Notes: generated from the sequence alone by a model not told the origin. Shown: positions 1 to 19,401, counted from the first letter of the stretch. The stretch: DNA of 64,000 nucleotides from Aptenodytes patagonicus (GCF_965638725.1 NC_134950.1:81394657-81458656); one strand, 5' to 3'. Made by a program: numbers and translations.

Positions 1-539
1 TACTTTCTTCAACCAGGGTGTTTTTCATTGGATATATGAGCTGAGCCTCTCTTACTCTTACCCAATGCATGTTCTGCGTTGTGGCAGATTCTTTTTTGAA
101 CTTAGAACCTCATTAGCACTCTCATTTGGTTTTGTATCTGGGTTGTTGTTCCAGATGCTCAAGTGGCAGTGGCTCAAACAGACACTGCGAAGATGCTCTT
201 AAAAGTGTCATCCAGCAAAGGGGCTGGGTATATAAATGATGCAAACACACTCTTTATATTTCACATCTTCATTCAGCTTATATATGTCTGAATTGTATGG
301 CTACCAAAGTTAAGGCTGTAAACACAAACCTGTAATGCCTGTATTCCATTATGAAATGCCTGAATGTTGAGAAAAAAGATGAGGATGGGTGAAGACCATT
401 AAGGGGGGAGGGATCACTTGTAGAATAACTTGTATCGAAATGAGAAAGCTACTTCTGCAGCAAAGGAGATAGAGTGGATTTGTGTTACAGAATTGTATTA
501 ACTTTTGTTAATTTCTCCCTGTTTCTACTATAATCCCAG
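1..539 (+). other. MARCHF6: MARCHF6 last intron (partial)
   Basis: AT-rich sequence upstream of the acceptor at 538-539. I saw no further MARCHF6 exon or recognisable repeat in it. Confidence 0.6.
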
Positions 540-630
540 GTACCTTGTTGGGCAACGACTTGTGAATTACGAACGGAAGTCTGGTAAACAAGGCACATCA
601 ACAACTCCACCTCAGTCTTCACAAGAATAG
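540..630 (+). CDS. MARCHF6: MARCHF6 (TEB4/Doa10-type ER E3 ubiquitin ligase), last coding exon
   Basis: A polypyrimidine tract ending TCCCAG precedes base 540. The exon then reads YLVGQRLVNYERKSGKQG and ends in TPPQSSQE followed by TAG at 628-630. This matches my memory of the C-terminal tail of vertebrate MARCHF6, a multi-pass ER-membrane RING-v ubiquitin ligase of ER-associated degradation that acts on proteins such as squalene epoxidase. The tail faces the cytosol. The YxxGxxLxN stretch corresponds to the conserved C-terminal element described for Doa10/MARCHF6 and needed for degradation of some substrates. Only about 30 of some 900 residues are in the window; the earlier exons lie to the left. 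In human the same-strand neighbour downstream is ROPN1L, as here, which supports the call. Confidence 0.9.
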
Positions 631-3600
631 ATGGTCGCATTAAACATCTTGACCTTCCCTTTGCCTTTACATGTCCTTTTTTTCATAGACTCTTCTTCAG
701 TCTTTGGATATCTCCCCCAATAATACTCTCAGCAGTGTTTTGGCTTCTGTTAGTAGCATCCAGATAGCAGTTAAGGCTCTGCTCCTTATCTGCATTTTCT
801 GATGTTATCAATGCTGTCTGAGGTCTGTATATGTGTAAATAGAAGTATCCTGACACCCTAAAACCTTGGATTAAAAAGAATGTGCATTGTACATCTTTAA
901 AAAAGTATATTAATTTATTAAATCTAGTTGTCACTTTATTTTGGACTGCTGTTCTGTTGACAATGTGCCACAAAGCAATAGTGCAAAGAGGCAAGATGTT
1001 TTTATAAAATTTGGAGCTTACTTTATGGTGTTCATAACAGTTCTTATTGTAGTAATATAGTATGATTTTTTCATGAGTGGAAAGGCCACACAGAGAATAT
1101 AAAAAGTAAATAACTGTCTTACAGTCAGCAATGAAGTGGCTGTGGTGAGAACATAATGAACTATGTATCTTGCTGTCAAGTCTTTTTTATTATTTTGTAT
1201 AACACCAAAGCTGTTGTACATTTTCTATTGCCTGATTGTTTTTCATGTGTCTGAGTTTGTAATATTGTACAGTTGCTGTAAAATCAAGAAAATATTTCCT
1301 CTTCTGAGAATTCAGATGTACTTGTTGAGGCTCAGCTGGGTTTTTCTGTTTGGTTGAGGGCGGGGGGTTGGTTTTGGGAATCAGGATTTCCTGAATTGAA
1401 ACAGTAAGTAAAAAATTTTACTAAGGCTAGGTGATGGAAGCATTTAAAGGTACCAAGGAAAATTAGATAGGTTTGCAACTTAAATTGTAGCCAATTTCTT
1501 ATCAATAATAGAATTTTTCAGGACCTCAAGAGGAGGGATGAACCTTATCTGATGTGTTTGCACAGAAACAAAGAGCATAGTGTAAGCAATGTTCTGACCT
1601 GGTCCTTAATTAAAGAGCTTGAAATCTTTTTTCTGTAAGTTACCAAAGTTGCAAATTGTAGTATGAATTTTATATTGCACAATTACTTAAAAGACCCGCA
1701 ACAACAAAAAGATCTCTTTTCTTTCAGAATTGGTCACTGTGAATTTTTATGGGAATAATATTGAGGAAGTGATTCATCACGTACCATTTATTGCCTGTGG
1801 GGCAGGGAAATACATACGCTTTTAAACAGGCAAGGAAAAGTTAGCAGATTTCTTTGCAAGGACACAGTCAAACAAGAGCCACCAAATCAAGTCTGTGTTA
1901 TTTCTATATGTAGATAGGGTTCTTTTGCAGTAATGTTGGGGGGGGGGGGGGGGGGGGTATGTAGATATTTTAAAGAAAATACATAACAGTATCACAAAGC
2001 TTTAAGTAGCATCAAATCACATGCTTAGATTGCAGTATCTTTCCTAGATTAAATGGGGGAAATGTGAGTATCCCTTGCAGTAATCAGAAAATTGATGGAA
2101 CATTGAACTTGCTACTTGGTACACGGTCCTTCAGTATTCTGTACTTAACCATATATGTATATAATTAATACTTGAGAATCTGGCAGGTGCTTTGAGAGTG
2201 TCATCTCCTTTTATTGATGTTGCATCTCTGATCTGGCGTGTTTTGAGCTAATGTGGTCCAGGCTGTGACCACTACGGGTGGTAGTGCATTTTTTGGTGTC
2301 TGGACTCATGTTCTAAGGCAGTGAGCAGAAGCCAAATGCATCTGAATCTAGTGGCAGGAGGATTGGGCTGTCACTGTTGGACGGTCAGAAACTACTATTT
2401 TACAGAATTACTGTTGTCCTGATGGTTTTGAACCACAAATAATTACCCTTTGGAGTGATTTATTAGGAAACTTCCAGTGAAATGGAATCATAGAAAAATA
2501 ACCAAAATACTTCTCTCTCCTTCACTGTTGCTGACTAAATGCTAAATTGAGTGTTCGCCCCATATATTTTTGATGTGCATAAATATTGCATTTGACTATT
2601 TACAGTGGTATGCATTGTGGGACAGATATATTTTCACAAGATTAAATTCACTGGTAACATACGTTCTCACGCCAAGATTCTGTCTTCGACGTATCTTTCG
2701 TAAACAGTTCCAAAATGGTCTTGCCACTCAAATATTGCGAGCACTGCTGTGCATCATGCAGAATCTACAGTAGTGTGGTTCTTGTAACTTTGTGTTTTTA
2801 TCCAGACAAACCGGTCTTAACATTAAAATTTATTAAGAAAAAGCCTTTGTGCTGTTTCTTATTACTGTTATTTTACAAGTCATGACATGGGCCAGTCATG
2901 TAATGTGAACTGTAACTATTTTAATGTAGCTTACATTATCTGTATTCACTCTTTGTTACGGAGAACTGGTTTCAAATCAAACTGTTGTGCTTGCTTTTGC
3001 ACTGCTTTACAGATCCCAGGTGAAGTGAAGTTTGTTTCTGAAACTGTCCATTGCGAACTTTCAAAAAATCTCGTCTCATCATCTCCTTATTTTTACATGT
3101 GTTTGGGGAAAGAAGATGGAGGTTGTATAGAACAAGAATTAAATAACACTACTTTTTTTTTTTATTGTTTTAAGTTTTAATAGTTTGCCTTACTGTGCTG
3201 TGGGTACTCCTCTAGCATAGAAACTTGATAGTAAGCATGGAAGTTAACTGGCTGTTAGTAAGACAGCTGACGAGCTCCGTACCAGTGGCTTCCATCTGTG
3301 CTAGAGTAATACAGCATGCAGTGGTCTTATATTACTCTTCAAGTGGGGGAAAATTCTGTGTGTGTGTGTGCACGCTTTCACCACAATTTGTGTTGACCTT
3401 GGGTCTTGAATTGGAGGGGCTGGAGATGCGTGCTGGCTTAATTGTATCCCCTTCGTGGTGTTGAGTATCTAATGCTGTTAGATACAGTTCTACAGGCCTT
3501 CATCCAGGAACTGCCAGATGGCTCTGTAGCCGTCTTTTGCATACTGAAAGAAGTTAATTGCAGCATGGCTTTGACGGTTTTTACACAGATTATTTTATAT

Positions 3601-4450
3601 TGATTAAAAATAGTTAAAACTCTGCATCCTTTCTCTGACTCCCCCTTCTCCGCTGGGTAGAGCCTAAGTTACTTGTTTCCGTTTTTGAGGGCCCTCTGGA
3701 ACCTGTAACTATTTTCTGTCAGTAACTTCCTCGGTAAGATGCCAGCTCCAACATCAATTACAGTACTCACATCACTTTTCAGCTGAGTGCATGCATTCTT
3801 CCCTTGCTTTCCCCTAAGCTTGAGCAAACGTCTTCATAAAAATCTGCACAGCAGCCCCACTGTTCTTCAGAGAACTCTGTAAAAAGCCCTTTACCTTACA
3901 AAGCACGAATGACAGTGGTTTGTTTCCTCGTCCTCCGCTGTCTGTCTGCCACGATTCTTTGTGGCAGGGTCAGCGTTCTTGTTCTGCCTGCCCTGCGAAT
4001 GGGCACTACAGCCTGAGCAATGAGCGGGGCTCTTAGCAGAAACGATGATGCAGATAACACAAACATTAAACAGGGAACTGAATCTTGGTAATATAATGAA
4101 GTTCAGGATGCAAAAAAAGAAAGAAAAAAAAAAAAGCTGTCTTCTGAAACAGATACGGAAACAACTTTTACCAAGCATAACGGTAAATTGGAGGTCTCTT
4201 AGTCTGATATTTCAGTTCTTAATTAGGTTAATTGGAACTGAAGAATTGCGTAGTTAACAGCAATTTTATTAAATCTATTATTATTCCGGAAAAGCTATGC
4301 TTCTGGTTCTAATTTCTTCGTTTAGAAGTCACCATAAATTGAGAAAGAATATGCCGAAATCAAAGTTACTCAATAATGGAAATTTTTAGAAGATGGTATT
4401 TCCAAAGGTCAAATACTATTCCAAAATAAACTGAATGTTTTGAATCAGTA
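631..4450 (+). other. MARCHF6: MARCHF6 3' UTR, end uncertain
   Basis: This AT-rich, non-coding stretch follows the MARCHF6 stop codon. Candidate polyadenylation signals are ATTAAA at 2822-2827, followed by T/GT-rich sequence, and AATAAA at 4425-4430. The mammalian MARCHF6 3' UTR is several kilobases long, so either end is plausible. The stretch contains a 20-base G run at 1938-1957. Short reading frames here carry no recognisable domain. The 3' boundary is inferred, not seen. Confidence 0.4.
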
Positions 4451-7400
4451 GAATACTGAGGAATGAAGCAATGACAAGATTATTTCACAACTCTGTACAT
4501 CAGTTTTGCTGCTTATATGCTTACTTGCTGTCACCTCTTACTTCCCGAGTAGTGGTCAATGCCAAAGCTGCACAGGTGCTTTTTTTCCCCTGTAGAAGGA
4601 GAACTCAAGCATATCTGGAGTTGTCTGACATCGGGGCGGGGGGGAGAGAGGCAGTCGGAAACTTGTCTGATCCATGTTAAATCACTTGGCTTCAAGGAGC
4701 TTTCTGTTCCTGGAAAATGACGCTAGTTTTACCTAGGAAGAACAGACTTCCTTGTTGCTTACAAAAATAGAGAACACTGCAAAGCTCGCTAGTTACTTAT
4801 ATTGAATAGAGTGGATGTATTAGAACCTAGATAGTGAGGATCCGCATTGGTGTGCCTTGTTCAGCAGGTGCAAATTGTGTAAATGGCCTGGTTGAGTTCG
4901 GTAAGGAATGTGCTGAACCTAAAAGCGCTGCTGCGTTACAATGGAGTATACATGGGATATTTAGGCTAGTTGTGACCAGGAGCTGTGGAAGCAGGAAGCA
5001 GCAGCAGAATTTCTAAGCTGAAATCGGGCAATGCTGCTATAAAGCAACAATTATGTCCATGGATATACTTTTAAATGCTCTTTATATAAAAGAGTAATCG
5101 GTAAAATGCGTGGGGGGAAGTACTCAGTGTCTCGGAAGAATCTGAGTTACTTCCTTCACTGAAGCTATGCTTGTGTATTTACTACCCGTGTTTTCATAGA
5201 GTTCGATCAGCTTTTTCTTAACATAAACTGTTTAAGCCTTACCACCTTTCTAACTTTGGGCCACGTTTCTCAACATGACCCATCAATGTCCCTCTCACTG
5301 TGCCTTTCTGTCATCTCTTTTTCTTCCTTGTTGAAAGGGATTTGTTGACCTAACAGCCACATTACTTACCTGTGTAATCCCGAGTTTCCTTAAACAACCT
5401 TGCATTAACCTGCCTGTAAGTAGCAACTGCTGTCACACCACCAACCCTCAACTGAAGCTGAAGCCTCCCTCCCTCGCCTACCTGTTGATCTTAATTTTAC
5501 TCACCATCTCAGAGGTTATTCCACTCTTTATTTGTTATACTGTCGTAGTCTTCTTCCTTTTATATCCATGAATTGCAGTAATCTTTAAGCAGATGTTTTA
5601 GTGTAATTACACGTGAAAAGCATGCTACTTTTAGCTAAAAATATTAGTTCCCTGAAGTATAAATGACTTCTTAAAAGGGAGTCAATGATATCCCAATACG
5701 CCAAACTTAAAACATGAGTAATTATGCACATACTTTGTGTATTGTTAAAACAGGAGTAACGAGTAGAAAATGTGCAGTACATCTGGTTCTGCTTATAAAT
5801 CGTGAGACTGCGTAGTAAGGATGATCGTGACTCACGTAACTGCTGGTTTTTGGTTCCCCCCCTGCAGTTAAATACATGATGATCTCTGGCCAGTCAGGGT
5901 CAAAGGAGAGAGGAGAGCAGTGCCCACGCTCCTCTTTCTGCAAAGATTAACGAGCATACCCCCCAGAGGTTTTTCTATTACTTGATGCAGTGTGTCTTGT
6001 TAATTTTTGTTACGTGTAAGGATTTATACAAAGATGAATTTAGTCACGCCTTTATAGATTAAGCATGTTCTGGCGCAGCATGCGATTAATTGGTCCCTTA
6101 TTTTCCAATTATTTTTCATTCTTTTATGGAAGTTTTAGCCTTTTGCTTTTTCCAACAGTTTGCAAATCATATAAAAGAATGTGTTTTAAGAATACACAGT
6201 TTTTCATGAAATACTCATAGAAAATCTTTCTACTTAGATGCTGCTGTGTCCCATAATATGGTCTGGCAGCTTTATGCATGATTTTGCTGCACTGGACCAA
6301 GTAGCTGGAAGAACTGAGGGGATGACGTTTACTGTTCGAGCATCTTTAGGATAGTTCCAAGTGCATCCAAGGACTCTGTATCGTAGAGGACATGAAACTT
6401 TTGCTTTTTACCTGTTATCCTTAGACACCTCTGAAACACTGCACTGTGAAATTAATTCCATTCCGTAAACCCCTGCAGGATAATGTTTTGCTATAGTGTT
6501 CTGAATTGTTTTAAAGCATCTACACATTTAAAGAATAGATATGTCATGATATGTCAGAAGTTTGCTGTTTTCATGTAGTTGTAGGAATCTGCAAAGTATT
6601 TTGAGGCCCAATACTTGGCCTGTAGTCAATGCAGAAGACTCATGTTCTATGAAAAGATTAAACCGTTGTTAAAATGTGTGCCTTTTGTTTTCCAGAGACC
6701 ACCGTTTTATCTTTGTCCTGTATGGTCTTACCTGTTCGTCAGTGGGGACATAATGTGGACCAAGAAGGGTTGGCTTCAAATAAGATTGTGCTCTTTTTCA
6801 GTAACAGTTTGGCCCGTTTCACGCGTGCAGCACTTAAGTTTCTCGGGAGCAATGGCTTGTGAAGGCTTTCTGAAGCGAATAATCCTATTATCAAGTTCAT
6901 TTGAGTGCTCGGGCTACTTACGGCCCATGTTAGAAGGAACAGGATGGGCGTTGCTTTATAATCAAGACAGGAGCTGCACTACCATCTTTACAGAGGATGC
7001 CATTCGGGTTACCTCAGGTGCTGTTTTTATCTGCAGTGGAAAGAGCAGAGGTCTCGTTGTCCTCCTCCAAGACTTTGGGATCGAGAGGGCACTTTGGCTC
7101 CTCTGTGTTCTGGAGCGGTGGGAGAGCCCACGCTTCCTTGTCAGCATGTGTGGTGCCAGGTTTGGAGCGGTAGATGTCGAGAAGCAGCTGGCCCTGGCCC
7201 TACTGTGCTTGGTGGGGGCAATCCATCAGCGGTATTGCTGTCCTGAATTTCCAGGACCTTGGAGGCTGACTCCAGTGGAGGTGCTCCTGCCTGCCTGCAA
7301 TGGGAAGCTGGGCTGTCATGTGAAGCAGCAGCTACTGCAAGCAACAGGAATCTTAGGGAATATGTTGCCCTATGTCTATTTTGCAGCTCAGGCAGTGTTT

Positions 7401-7650
7401 GCTCACATCTCATCCAGGCCTGGAAGGGGACGTATGAGAGAACCGAAGTCATGACGGACGTGCTGCACGCATGCTGCTAACCGAGTACTGCGTCGTCGTG
7501 ACTGGGGCGGGACATGCAGGGGGCCAGCGGGCTGCAGAGAGCCCGGGGGACCTAGAGACCAACCTCCCCGCTACGGGCTCTGCTGGTGACTTACCGTTCA
7601 GCTGTTTCAGGTCTTTTCAGAAGTTTGTAGAAAACAAGCGTGGCCCTTGC
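4451..7650. other. Intergenic spacer between MARCHF6 and ROPN1L
   Basis: No recognisable gene or repeat. A 279-codon plus-strand frame (6615-7454) becomes more GC-rich towards the CpG island. It has no recognisable domain, no visible exon structure and an ill-defined start, so it is treated as chance or possibly part of an unidentified transcript. Confidence 0.4.
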
Positions 7651-7659
7651 ATTTTAAAC

Positions 7660-8240
7660 AACGTAGGCAACAACCCCCTTCCCTTGCCCGGCCCCCGCCT
7701 GCCTCCGTTAAGCACCTGGCCGGCCCGCTCCGCGTGAGCAAGCGCCGGCCTCCCGCCTCCCGCCCCCCGCTCCCCCCCTTCTCCCCCCGCGTTGCCCGGG
7801 CAGCGAGGCCGCGGAGAGGGGCAGGTGAGGCGCCCTGCCCGGGCCTCCCCCCAGCCCCGGGGTAGCGGGGAGTGGGGGGAGGCCGCTCAGGGACGGCTCG
7901 GCCGGGTGCTGCCGTTGCGGGGCGTTGCCGGGGGGCGCTGCCCGCCGGCCGGAGCCGGTTGGGCGCCCCCCGGCCGCAGCTCTCCCGGCGCCGCGGCCTG
8001 GCGGCGGCCTCCGAGGGCTTGCATCAGGCGACTCCTAGCGGTCGGCGCTTCCGCTGGCTCGGGGCGGCCCGGGAGGAGGGAGGGGGCGCCCGGCCCTCAG
8101 GCCGCGGGCCGGGCCGGCTTGCCGAAGCGGGTGGCTGGGGCGTCCAGAGCCAGCCGCGCTCCTTTTCGGCTCTGGGCCTGTGGATCGCTGTCGCCAGCAG
8201 CTAGGCAAGTCGAACCTGCCTGCGCATGCTTGTTGGTTTT
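7660..8240 (+). promoter_or_regulatory. ROPN1L: CpG island, probable ROPN1L promoter and 5' non-coding exon
   Basis: GC content and CpG density rise sharply here against AT-rich flanks. The island lies about 2 kb upstream of the exon carrying the ROPN1L start codon. That exon begins at a splice acceptor (10,105/10,106), so at least one upstream non-coding exon is required and this island is the natural place. GCAG|GTGAGG near 7821-7829 is one possible donor; the true transcription start cannot be read from sequence. There is no obvious TATA box, as is usual for CpG-island promoters. Confidence 0.6.
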
Positions 8241-8465
8241 CGCTTTGTACCGAGAACACCCGGGGTTAGTTTTGGACGCATGAACGGAAAAATAGAAAAT
8301 AAGAGCAAATAGGAGGTGAGAGAGATTAGGTGACCGCTGTGTTCAGCAAGAGAGTAACCCGTGTTAGAGCACAAACGCTAGGTATTGCCGCGGCCTGATA
8401 GCGAAAAGTTGCAAAGGCTGGCTGACCCGGCTGCGTTTCACTCTGCTCGCTAGGTGCGTGTGTGT

Positions 8466-8697
8466 ACAGGAGGTTCCCTCTGGACATCGGGAAACGCTTT
8501 TTCACTGTGAGGGTGACTGAGCACTGGCACAGGTTGCCCAGAGAGGTGGTGGTGGCTCCCTCCTTGGAGATACTCAAAACCCGTCTGGACATGGTCCTGG
8601 GCAGCCTGCTCTAGGTAGACCTGCTTGAGCAGGGGGCTGGACCAGATGACCTCCGGAGGTCCCTTCCGACCTCAGCCCTTCTGTGACTCTGTGATTA
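8466..8697 (+). mobile_element. CR1 LINE 3' end, sense strand
   Basis: This has the typical CR1 3' UTR wording: GGTTCCCTCTGGACATCGGG, then the ACTGAGCACTGGCACAGGTT and TGCCCAGAGAGGTGG blocks, GACCAGATGACCTCC and GAGGTCCCTTCCGACCTC. It ends in short direct repeats (CTGTGACTCTGTGATT). The copy is strongly 5'-truncated to about 230 bp and lies between the CpG island and the first ROPN1L coding exon. Confidence 0.9.
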
Positions 8698-15416
<6,719 letters not shown>

Positions 15417-16142
15417 GTAAGTAAAAATCCACGCATGGAATTTGAATGTATGGATCACCTCTGGCTTCTCCATAAACCTTTAGTTTCAGGTGAATAGTCT
15501 ATCTTCACTTTGGGTGTAGCCACAATGACAGGAGTAAAGGTTGACTAAGGTTATATTGAAAGTGTACATAGGTATTTTTTGTTAAGTGGTCAACATTGGG
15601 GTTTGAACTGTTTAATGATAAATTATTATTTATCCATCTGTCTTTGAAATACTGAAGTCACTACCTGGTGGTATAATTTTCCCTGTAGGAAGTGATTATA
15701 TACAGGTTTGTATCACCTGCATATTACTGGTACTGGAACCAGCAGCATCTTACGGGCTGCTCTTTTGATTTAACATAGACCATAAATCAGAGAGAGAAAC
15801 TGTGAGTCCCCACTTGAGGTCTGAATTTTCTGTCATGTTTCTCCTGAATTACTTCTCCCTAGAAATTTTGTTGGGGAAATATTTAGTGTATGCTTGGTCT
15901 TAAATGGTTTGACTCTTCAATTTTTGTAGTATTAGCTATGGTAAATTGTCCTTCCTGGAATGGTCTCACTGTTTGCTGCCTTCAGTGGATATGAAGGACA
16001 ATGGCAGGACATAGTCCCACCTGAATAGTTCATCCTGTTTTGCTATTTGTACCAAGTTGAGGTGGTTCGGTACATTCCTAGTCTGTTGTGTTTCTCTCTC
16101 TGCTTGCTCTGGGGTTGGCTTTATAGTTTGGTGTCAGTCTTG

Positions 16143-16580
16143 TCAGTAAGCCATGAACTGACGTGGTTCTTCACAGCAGGAGATGTGTAGGTTGAAGGTT
16201 AAGCAAAAACTCACCGTGTGGCTATCCATTTTGCTATCGATGACAGCTGCGTTCAGGTCTTTTCTGTGCCATTGTGTAACCTTTGGCTTGCTTCGTAATG
16301 AAGAAGCAACCCCGTTCTCACCTCTTGGCTTCATCGAGTAGTCTGTTAGCAAACGATGGTTTCCCCCAATATTATTAGGTGTCCTTCTTACAGGATTGGG
16401 TAGAGAATACCCTGTTGGTGATCGGCCCATTCGAAGTGCGCTGACATTTTCTGATGTGCTGTCACCATCGTTGGTGGTCACAGCTTGTTTGTTCTGAATA
16501 CTTCTGGACACCTGCACTTCATGATGATCAACAGGGTATTGACGTAGTTTGGCTACCTTTTTTCTTGAGCACAGCAACAC
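16143..16580 (-). pseudogene. Unrecognised open reading frame, possible exon or decayed element
   Basis: The frame is open for about 145 codons on the minus strand. Composition is protein-like in the middle part: polar, with SPTGYSLPNPVRRTP and KVTQWHRKDLNAAV. The coding-looking part stops exactly at a consensus splice donor (ACG|GTGAGT, about 16,216), after which the sequence becomes low-quality. I do not recognise the family. It could be a single exon of an unannotated minus-strand transcript, a processed remnant or part of an old LINE together with the fragments upstream. It has no convincing ATG; the frame starts at a GTG. Confidence 0.25.
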
Positions 16581-16859
16581 TATTCTGTTGCTTTAGACAG
16601 ATGGTTGATCGTATTTTTGTCAACTTCTACAACAGCAAAAACTTAAAATTCATAGGCTTGTGCTAACAGCTGCTAATTAGGTCTAACTCATGCTAACTGC
16701 TACAGGTGAAAATCTCATCTCTAATAGACTTGGATTGGTTATGTGAAGTCTTGTGCCCACAAAATCTAGTGTCAAAACCTCCTAACTTTTTAGCAGATGG
16801 AGGAAAGGATCCATCAAGATACTGCATATATTTCTGCTAGAATTAGCACAGAATTAGCA

Positions 16860-17397
16860 TTAGGAATGTATGAAAATGACAGTGTCTTCAATCCAGCTTT
16901 CAGTGATAAACTCCCACTCATCCATAGTCGCACACAGGTCACACAAAATGCACTTCATTTTTAACCAATTTTGAAAGATCTGTAACAGGCTTGTCCTCCA
17001 AGTGCTGCCTACGTGGCATGTTTGCAGACAGATACTGACTCTTCCTACCATCTATCTGGAATTGGTCTTTCTGTCTTAGATTGCTACCAGCTCCACGTGT
17101 ATGGGAGCTCAAAAATGCACGAGCACACAAATGAACCAATCTGTTTTGTCATTACGGTTACCAGATTGACAATTTTTAGTAAGAACCACTTCTTAATCAC
17201 ACCACTCTTGCTTGCAATTAATATAACCCTCAACTGTATCTTGTCCAACACACTAGGATTTACCATGTTAACGTGTTGTTCTAAAACATTTGGCTTATTC
17301 CTTTCCAGCGACCAACAAACTGGCATGGTGCTGCTCAGAAACTTTCTGACCCAGCCCTCAACACTGTTTTGATCAAGCCTACTCTTCAGCAGCAGGT
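16860..17397 (-). pseudogene. Decayed coding-like relic, possibly an old LINE endonuclease region
   Basis: Minus-strand fragments read VHFVCDLCATMDEWEFITES and then WIEDTV, broken by frame changes and stops, with a further open block at 17,084-17,397. The order 'internal D-L...I-T-E-S/T-W' resembles the apurinic-endonuclease N-terminus of non-LTR retrotransposons (ITETW-type motif). No reverse transcriptase follows in the window, so this is a weak call. Confidence 0.2.
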
Positions 17398-19133
17398 GAG
17401 AGGGGGAAAAAAAAAAAAGGAATAAATACGTGCAAGAAAATAATTTGTGCTCAAAGGACTGTTATTTGCACATTACAGTAGAATAAGATCCTCTTCTCTG
17501 GTGCTTCCTTTTCTTTATCCCACTCTTGAAATGGCCCTTCAGTGGATGTTAATTGAATACATGGTTACAGTGTTCTCCTGCCTCTCAAATACTGATGCTC
17601 ACACCTGGGGAGCGATACCTTCTGTTTATATTGAGTAAAATGTATTTTGTTACGGATCTTCCTACCTATACTTCGTAAGTGATTGTAAGAAAAGAAGTAA
17701 AATGCAAAATTCAATTTAGAAAAGACTGGACAGCCGTAATTGGTGCATTTCTCGTCACACTTCTGGATAGCACTGACTTCTTTTGACTCTTGCACAAATA
17801 CAGCTTGTCTTTTGACTACCTTGTCTGAATGAACAAGCTCTATTAAACGAGTATTTTTACCAAGCCTTATTCAACATGAAGAACCCTGTGGCTGAGCTGC
17901 TGGAAGAAACATCAACTCGAGAAAGGACAGCAATGATTCCATATTGTTTTCCCTCTAATTAGGACCCTTTCAGAACGTAGATATCCTTTTCCATTCTTAG
18001 GTGGACTTTTCTAATCAAAGATCTGTTTTAAAATATGTTTTGTTTTCTGACAGGAAAAGCTACTGCATTTGTCACGTAGGTGAGGAAATACCTGACATGT
18101 AGTTCAGTTTGGTTTTGAGTTGAACAGCTGTAGTAGGTACAGAAGTCTAAATCAATCAGAAGTAGACTAAGTATTTAGTGACAGATAGTCATACTTAATT
18201 GCAGAAACGGTTGAGATAAGAGTCAGGATACTAGTGGCTACAGTAAAACTTGTATCTACAGAGATTCCAGTACCAGAGAAGGCCAAAACCAGGAGCATAT
18301 GGAGTGCCCTCTCCTGGCAACTCGATCAAACAGAAGAAAGTATTGTAGGGAAGATGGATCTGCAACCCTGTTCTTCTACAGTTGCTTACTTAGTTGCAGT
18401 AACAAGCTTGGCTGATGATGACTGACCGTGCTGTAGCAGATTGTGTGAGGAATTAACAGGACTAGAAATTGATATAATAAAAATATCGCTGAAGTTAGGT
18501 GGAATCCTCCTGCACACCCTTGCTGTGTACCTGCACGTCTTAAGTCTTACTGTTTTATCAACCTCTATCACTAATACTTACATGTTAGTCTACAGGATGG
18601 GAACTCCTCCTGGTTATTTCTGGAAGGAAATGGATATGCACCCGGTGTTTGAAAATGGCAATCAATCAGTAATATTACAAGTGTCCTTGGTACCTCCCCA
18701 CTAGTTTCTGTGGAGAGCTATATTCTCATCATCTTTGTCAGATGACATTGATCCTAAATTTCTTTGAGCATAAGCTTGGGAACAGTAACAACTTTCCTGT
18801 TATTGTCCTTTTACCACTAGCTGCAGCTGAAGATATTTTAGCCTGTTGGAGAACTCCGATACCTGCCCTCTCACCTCTACTACATGCTGTAACTAGGCAG
18901 TAAGTGCTGTCTTTCTGGAACACTGTTCCCAGAGGTGACAGTGTCAGGTGAGAGTGTAGGAGGGGAGCTCTCTTCATGCCTTTTCACTTGTAATTGATCC
19001 TAGACTCCAGGGGTTAGCTCTGTTCTATATCCCCTAACTATGGGCCAGGAAGGCAAATTAGTACAGCCTCTCACAGATTTCGGTCTTCAGCCTTGTCAGA
19101 TTAAACTCAAATAGATGAGAGAGATCAATATAA

Positions 19134-19139
19134 TTTATT
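19134..19139 (-). terminator. SNRNP48: SNRNP48 polyadenylation signal AATAAA
   Basis: TTTATT on the plus strand gives AATAAA on the transcript strand, about 225 bases after the SNRNP48 stop codon. It defines a short 3' UTR (about 19,115-19,361). Confidence 0.6.
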
Positions 19140-19361
19140 AATAGATGCATTAGTGTTACACATTTACACATTTTCTGATGTATACTGCTTCCATCCTGAC
19201 AAACCTTAGTGCTATTTCATTTTTGTCTCCAAGCACAGCTGTGATACAACACCAATATTATGTACACAGCATTACTGTCCCTGGCACAATAGCAGTAACG
19301 ATAGTTCCTGTGCAAGTAACTTTTTGAACAGCTGACAAACAAAATAATCAGGTTCTTGTTT

Positions 19362-19401
19362 CTACTTTCTTCTTTTATGGCTGTGATATTTGTCTTCATC
19401 C
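19362..19401 (-). CDS. SNRNP48: SNRNP48 exon 9 (last coding exon)
   Basis: The acceptor is TTGTTTCAG. It completes an AGG codon with the previous exon, then reads [12 protein letters not shown] and TAG (19,364-19,362). The human counterpart ends similarly in HSHKRRKQKI. Confidence 0.9.

Larger units (their letters stand above)
15417..19130. other. ROPN1L-SNRNP48 interval, non-coding on current evidence
   Basis: This 3.7-kb interval holds old minus-strand coding-like fragments (entered separately) but no recognisable final ROPN1L exon and no other gene. An exon-shaped plus-strand segment at 17,309-17,395 is open for 29 codons between TCCAG and a GTGAGA donor. It resembles no family I know, and the same bases are also open on the minus strand. 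Confidence 0.5.

Noticed and set aside
17309-17395. Possible last ROPN1L exon
   Set aside because: It has splice-like borders, but the translation shows none of the conserved C-terminal ROPN1L residues and it does not end in a stop.
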